Positions 60,100-64,000 of a DNA stretch of 64,000 nt are shown here, in pieces; the first letter of the stretch is position 1; each line of letters begins with the position of its first letter. The notes below the pieces were generated by a model, which was given only the letters and a program-made list of their open reading frames with translations, had not been told where the DNA came from and did no database searches. Position numbers and translations under genes: made by a program. Origin of the DNA: Pseudorhodoplanes sinuspersici (lineage in GTDB: Bacteria > Pseudomonadota > Alphaproteobacteria > Rhizobiales > Xanthobacteraceae). Location of the stretch: assembly GCF_002119765.1 (NCBI RefSeq), contig NZ_CP021112.1:614501-678500 (forward strand), written 5' to 3'.

Positions 60100-61989
60100 A
60101 TGACGTCCGCCAACGTCCCCGACCTTATCCTGCACAATGGTGTCATCACCACGCTGGACAGGACCAATCCCGTGGCCAGCGCCGTGGCCATCAAGGACGG
60201 CCGATTTATTGCCGTCGACGAGAACCGCGAGATCATGGCGCTCGCCGGATCCGGCACAAGGATTATCGATCTCAGGGGCAAGCGCGTCCTGCCGGGGTTG
60301 ATCGACAATCACACCCACGTCGTGCGCGGCGGTCTCAACTTCAACATGGAGCTGCGCTGGGACGGCGTGCGTTCGCTGGCCGATGCGATGAACATGCTCA
60401 AGCACCAGGTGGCGATCACGCCGCCGCCGCAATGGGTGCGTGTGGTCGGTGGCTTCACCGAACATCAGTTCGCCGAGAAGCGCTTGCCGATGCTCGACGA
60501 GATCAATGCGATCGCACCGGACACGCCGGTCTTTCTCCTGCACCTGTACGATCGCGCGCTGCTCAATGCAGCGGCCTTGCGTGCCGTCGGCTATACGAAG
60601 GACACGCCCAATCCGCCCGGTGGTGAAATCGTGCACAATGCCGATGGCAATCCGACCGGGCTTTTGCTCGCCAAGCCTAATGCCGGTATCCTTTACGCAA
60701 CTCTGGCCAAAGGGCCGAAACTTCCGTTCGATTATCAAGTCAATTCCACGCGTCACTTCATGCGCGAGCTCAACCGGCTCGGCGTGACTGGCGTCATCGA
60801 TGCCGGCGGCGGCTTTCAGAATTATCCAGAAGATTACGCGGTCATCCAGAAGCTCGCCGAAGATGGCCAGATGAGCGTGCGGCTGGCCTATAATCTGTTC
60901 ACCCAAAAGCCGAAGCAGGAGAAGGAGGATTTCCTCAACTGGACCGCGTCGGTGAAATACAAACAGGGCAATGACTATTTCCGGCACAACGGCGCGGGCG
61001 AGATGCTGGTTTTCTCTGCCGCGGATTTCGAGGATTTTCGCGAGCCGCGTCCCGACATGCCGCCGGAAATGGAAGGCGAACTCGAGGCCGTGGTGCGGAT
61101 CCTCGCTGAAAATCGCTGGCCATGGCGGCTGCACGCAACATATGACCATACTATCTCGCGGGCACTCGATGTGTTCGAGACGGTCAACCGGGATATCCCG
61201 CTCACCGGCCTCAACTGGTTCTTCGATCACGCCGAGACCATCTCGGATCAATCGATCGACCGTGTCGCAGCACTCGGCGGCGGCATCGCCGTCCAGCACC
61301 GCATGGCCTATCAGGGCGAATACTTTGTCGAACGCTACGGGCATCGCGCCGCGGAAGCGACCCCGCCCATCGCGCGTATGCTTGAAAAGGGCATCAAGGT
61401 TTCGGCCGGCACCGATGCGACGCGTGTTGCCTCCTATAACCCTTGGATCTCACTGTCGTGGATGATCACCGGCCGGACAGTCGGTGGCATGAGCATCTAT
61501 CCGCGCCGCAATTGCCTTGATCGTGAGACGGCATTGCGCATGTGGACGGAGAATGTCACCTGGTTTTCGAACGACGAGGGCGAGAGAGGACGTATCGAGA
61601 AGGGCCAGTTCGCAGACCTTATTGTGCCGGACAAGGACTTCTTCTCATGCGCTGAGGACGAGATCTCCTTCCTGACCTCCGACCTGACTATGGTCGGCGG
61701 CAGGATCGTCTATGGCGCCGGCGATTTTGCTGCGCTCGATGAAAACCCCGTTCCTCCGGCAATGCCGGATTGGTCGCCGGTGCGGACCTTCAAAGGCTAT
61801 GCAGGATGGGGAGAACCGGAGGTCGCGGGGAAAAATTCGCTGCATCGGATGGCCGCTGCCTCGTGCGGTTGCGCCAATTTTTGCGGTGTGCATGGCCACG
61901 ATCACGCCGATGCATGGACATCGGGATTGCCGGTCTCAGACGTCAAAAGCTTCTGGGGAGCGCTCGGCTGTGCCTGCTGGGCTGTGTGA
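60100..61989 (+). CDS. YtcJ-like amidohydrolase (Amidohydro_3)
   Basis: A 629-residue metal-dependent amidohydrolase. Metal ligands His71 and His73 (LPGLIDNHTHVVRGG), later WRLHATYDHTISRALDVF and NWFFDHAETISDQSIDRV with further His, and the Asp in VSAGTDATRVASYNPW. The N-terminal strand (LILHNGVITTLDRTNPVAS) and C-terminal GRIEKGQFADLIVPDKDFF are typical. A Cys/His-rich tail of ~50 residues follows (ASCGCANFCGVHGHDHADAW, ALGCACWAV), which could bind an extra metal. Last gene of the set. Confidence 0.88.
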   Translation: MTSANVPDLILHNGVITTLDRTNPVASAVAIKDGRFIAVDENREIMALAGSGTRIIDLRGKRVLPGLIDNHTHVVRGGLNFNMELRWDGVRSLADAMNMLKHQVAITPPPQWVRVVGGFTEHQFAEKRLPMLDEINAIAPDTPVFLLHLYDRALLNAAALRAVGYTKDTPNPPGGEIVHNADGNPTGLLLAKPNAGILYATLAKGPKLPFDYQVNSTRHFMRELNRLGVTGVIDAGGGFQNYPEDYAVIQKLAEDGQMSVRLAYNLFTQKPKQEKEDFLNWTASVKYKQGNDYFRHNGAGEMLVFSAADFEDFREPRPDMPPEMEGELEAVVRILAENRWPWRLHATYDHTISRALDVFETVNRDIPLTGLNWFFDHAETISDQSIDRVAALGGGIAVQHRMAYQGEYFVERYGHRAAEATPPIARMLEKGIKVSAGTDATRVASYNPWISLSWMITGRTVGGMSIYPRRNCLDRETALRMWTENVTWFSNDEGERGRIEKGQFADLIVPDKDFFSCAEDEISFLTSDLTMVGGRIVYGAGDFAALDENPVPPAMPDWSPVRTFKGYAGWGEPEVAGKNSLHRMAAASCGCANFCGVHGHDHADAWTSGLPVSDVKSFWGALGCACWAV

Positions 61990-62002
61990 GATTGCTTCAC
62001 AC

Positions 62003-62160
62003 TGCCCTCCGGCGCCCTTAATGCGATGACCCGCGAACACCTTCAGGACGAGCTTCTAGAGATCTGGCAACGCACGAAGCTGAAGATATCTTCGTCACGC
62101 ACTCCATCGAGGAGACGGTTACCTGTCGGATCGCGTTATCGTTATGACACCGTGGCCCGG
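62003..62160 (+). pseudogene. Fragment of a NitT/TauT-type ABC transporter ATPase
   Basis: PSGALNAMTREHLQDELLEIWQRTK is the Walker B/D-loop segment of a SsuB/TauB-like ATPase (normally DEPFGALDxxTR). It is frameshifted near 62090 into IFVTHSIEE-T and then DRVIVMTPWPGRI in a third frame. Both ends of the gene are missing. Through 62405 I see nothing else. Confidence 0.7.
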
Positions 62161-62405
62161 ACGCATCAAAAGCGGGCATTCCTTTACCCCAGGGCGCAAC
62201 CCCGCAATGCCACCACCACCGCCGATTTCAACGACGCGCGGCGCCTTGCTGGCAGGATATCTGCACAGCCATCTCAAACGAGACGTGAATACTGCTTACC
62301 GGCCCAAGTCGTACTCGAATGAAAGGATGACCACTCGCGACTCTGGAACTTTGGCACACGACCGCTATTGGCACTAGGCGGACATTAGTGTTCCATCGTA
62401 TGTAC

Positions 62406-62816
62406 TTAGTCCGACAATTCGCAATTCTGGCGAGCCCATTCGGCAGGTAGCGGCCTTAAGAGACGTCTGAGCTGCAACTTATTTTTCTGCTTTCCATTCA
62501 GGATCTGCTCGACAATATCAGGTGCGAGCAAGGTCAGCCGGAACAGCCGGCAGGCGTAGGATTGGTTGATCTTCTCAGCTTTCGCTAGCTCAGTGATCGA
62601 GGAATACTCACCGGTCTCAATCAATCGCCGCCAACGATGTGCTCGAGCAATGGCCTTGACGAGGGCGTTGTCATATTTCGGGGGCGGTGGTGCATGAGTC
62701 ACCGGACTGAGGATCGTCTTCCGCCCTCCCCGTCGCTCGAACCGCATCGGTACCGTAACGGTAATGGTCTTGGGCAGGCCATGTCGCGGGTCGGGTTGAT
62801 TTCTGGCTCTGCTCAT
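62406..62816 (-). CDS. Small HTH protein paired with serine recombinase
   Basis: A 136-residue protein. N-terminal basic and Pro-rich (TITVTVPMRFERRGGRKTIL), then a helix-turn-helix region (ALVKAIARAHRWRRLIETGEYSSITELAKAEKINQSYACRLFRLTLLAPDIVEQIL in order, residues ~51-107) and LRRLLRPLPAEWARQ. Its start overlaps the recombinase stop (62813-62816), so the two are one operon. Proteins of this kind follow large serine recombinases in many alphaproteobacteria; a regulatory or directionality role is inferred. Confidence 0.75.
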   Translation of the reverse strand: MSRARNQPDPRHGLPKTITVTVPMRFERRGGRKTILSPVTHAPPPPKYDNALVKAIARAHRWRRLIETGEYSSITELAKAEKINQSYACRLFRLTLLAPDIVEQILNGKQKNKLQLRRLLRPLPAEWARQNCELSD

Positions 62817-64000
62817 GCCGCCTCACTTCGGCTTGCGGAGGGCTTCAGCTCAGCGAGTAGGCTAGTCAGTCCCTCCACCTTCAGAACAACATCGGCGCCG
62901 TGCTCATGGACGACGACACGCCCGACTAGAAGCTGAACGATGCGAGCCTGCTCCGCCGGAAACAGTTCGGCCCAGAGTTGGTCAAAGTTATCCAGCGCAT
63001 CCTCCACCTGGCGCTCGGCAATTTTCGGATTGGTCTTTCTCGCTTCTCGCCATGTGGCGACAATGATCTCGGGGCTTTGCAACAGACGGCGGACCTGATC
63101 AATCACCGCAGCCTCAATCTCAGCGGCGGGGATCCGCCCAATGGCACAGGTTTCGGCACCGGTTTTAAGGACTCTGTTCGATATATAGTAGCGATAGAGC
63201 CGTCCCGCCTTCCGAGTGTGGGTGGGCGTCATGGCCGCACCATTGGAGGCGAAAATCAGCCCCTTGAGGAGCGCAGGTGTCCTGGCCCGGCTCGCCCCGC
63301 CCCGCTTTCTGGGACTCTCCTGCAGGACATCATGAACTGCATCCCACAGCTTGCGATCGATAATCGCTTCATGCTCGCCGGGATGCGGCGTGCCCTTGTG
63401 AACGGCGTCTCCGATATACACGCGGTTATTAAGAAGCTTGTAGAGATAGCCCTTGTCGATCAGCTTGCCGTACTTGTTACGTGCGTTTTCCTTGGCGAGT
63501 TCGCGCACAAGACTGGTACCAGATTTGAAACTGGCGAAGCGTTTGAAAATTGAGCGGACGAGCCTCGCCTCAGCCTCATTGACAATCAGCTTGCGGTCTT
63601 TGACATCGTAGCCAAGCGGCGTCCATCCTCCCATCCAGATCCCCTTCTTGCGAGAGGCGGCGACCTTGTCGCGGATGCGCTCACCAATCACCTCGCGTTC
63701 GAATTGGGCAAAGGACAAAAGGACATTGAGCGTCAGTCGCCCCATGGAGGTGGTGGTGTTGAAGGACTGGGTCACCGAGACGAAGGTGACGCTGTGCCGC
63801 TCAAACACCTCGACCAGTCTGGCGAAATCCATCAGCGAGCGACTAAGCCGATCGATCTTGTAGACCACGACAACATCGACGCGTCCCGCTTCAATATCTG
63901 CCAAAAGGCGTTTGAGTGCCGGCCGTTCCAACGTGCCGCCCGAGACACCGCCATCGTCGTAATAGTCCGGCACCAAGGTCCAGCCTTCGGCGCGCTGGCT
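62813..64000 (-). CDS. Serine recombinase/invertase-type (5' end beyond window)
   Basis: At least 396 residues, running off the right edge; the catalytic-serine start (YxRxS) is outside. Visible: the resolvase core (YYDDGGVSGGTLERPALKRLLADI, VDVVVVYKIDRLSRSLMDFARL, GRLTLNVLLSFAQFEREVIGERIRDKVAASRKKG), the Recombinase domain (GYDVKDRKLIVNEAEARLVRSIF, NNRVYIGDAVHKGTPHPGEHEAIID), and a region where a zinc ribbon usually stands but with few Cys (one in ETCAIGRI). It probably integrates the mobile element that lies to the right. Confidence 0.9.
   Translation of the reverse strand, partial: SQRAEGWTLVPDYYDDGGVSGGTLERPALKRLLADIEAGRVDVVVVYKIDRLSRSLMDFARLVEVFERHSVTFVSVTQSFNTTTSMGRLTLNVLLSFAQFEREVIGERIRDKVAASRKKGIWMGGWTPLGYDVKDRKLIVNEAEARLVRSIFKRFASFKSGTSLVRELAKENARNKYGKLIDKGYLYKLLNNRVYIGDAVHKGTPHPGEHEAIIDRKLWDAVHDVLQESPRKRGGASRARTPALLKGLIFASNGAAMTPTHTRKAGRLYRYYISNRVLKTGAETCAIGRIPAAEIEAAVIDQVRRLLQSPEIIVATWREARKTNPKIAERQVEDALDNFDQLWAELFPAEQARIVQLLVGRVVVHEHGADVVLKVEGLTSLLAELKPSASRSEAA

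Noticed and set aside
59587-61344. 585-residue open frame on the minus strand
   Set aside because: Opposite the MFS, XapX and amidohydrolase genes, which all have family motifs on the plus strand.
1-64000. CRISPR array or rRNA operon
   Set aside because: No regularly spaced repeats and no rRNA-like sequence were seen on either strand.

Overview
The window reads as an alphaproteobacterial chromosome, most likely Hyphomicrobiales (Bradyrhizobium/Rhodopseudomonas/Afipia-like). It is GC-rich, the prophage tail tip resembles the rhodobacterial/rhizobial gene transfer agent (GTA) tail, a DUF1515 phage protein is present, and there are Liv-type and Bug/TctC-type solute systems. No rRNA, complete tRNA or CRISPR array was seen. 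All family assignments come from reading the sequence; no search was run.

Region 1 (1-25.4 kb) is the late half of a prophage that continues off the left edge. The head is lambda-like: terminase large subunit, head-tail joining protein, portal, S49 protease with a nested scaffold start, decoration protein and major capsid. The tail is lambda-like in the middle: tube, a G/GT chaperone pair joined by an A AAA AAC slippery site, and tape measure. The tail tip is GTA-like (gp12-gp13-gp14-gp15 order), with the N-terminal hub of the gp15 protein duplicated as a separate gene. Two insertions break the cluster: a minus-strand cassette (LuxR-type regulator, catalytically degenerate HtrA-like protein, small orphan) and an HNH/AP2 endonuclease. 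A lysis module follows: muramidase with a C-terminal membrane segment, alpha/beta hydrolase and four small membrane proteins.

Region 2 (25.4-43.5 kb) is a catabolic island with decayed edges. A Liv-type ABC transporter is divergent from an operon for CoA ligase, two MaoC-type hydratases, thiolase, aldehyde dehydrogenase, a small PaaA-like diiron oxygenase, its ferredoxin-type reductase and an alpha/beta hydrolase, followed by a decayed thiolase and a TetR regulator. Four 16-bp palindromes of the form TTTACG-N4-CGTAAA lie in its intergenic gaps and look like the operator of this regulon. The right edge is a tRNA-fMet 3' fragment cut by a truncated IS66, itself cut by an IS481-family element. 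A 51-bp direct repeat (25599 and 43435) brackets the whole block.

Region 3 (43.7-50 kb) holds a mu-crystallin/ornithine cyclodeaminase homologue, a protein that aligns with the sulfinate desulfinase DszB and keeps its Cys/His/Arg catalytic set, a Bug/TctC solute-binding protein, a UxaA-family pseudogene, and a YeiH-type exporter divergent from a YeiE-like LysR regulator. I infer a desulfination and sulfite-export module. A group II intron 3' remnant follows.

Region 4 (50.7-55.7 kb) is one 1661-residue gene with an Mrr-like nuclease, a NACHT/STAND NTPase and a long repeat C-terminus: a probable anti-phage defence protein. Region 5 (56-62 kb) is a LysR regulator divergent from isochorismatase-like hydrolase, MFS exporter, XapX protein and YtcJ-like amidohydrolase. 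Region 6 (62-64 kb) has an ABC ATPase remnant, a small HTH protein and a serine recombinase running off the right edge.
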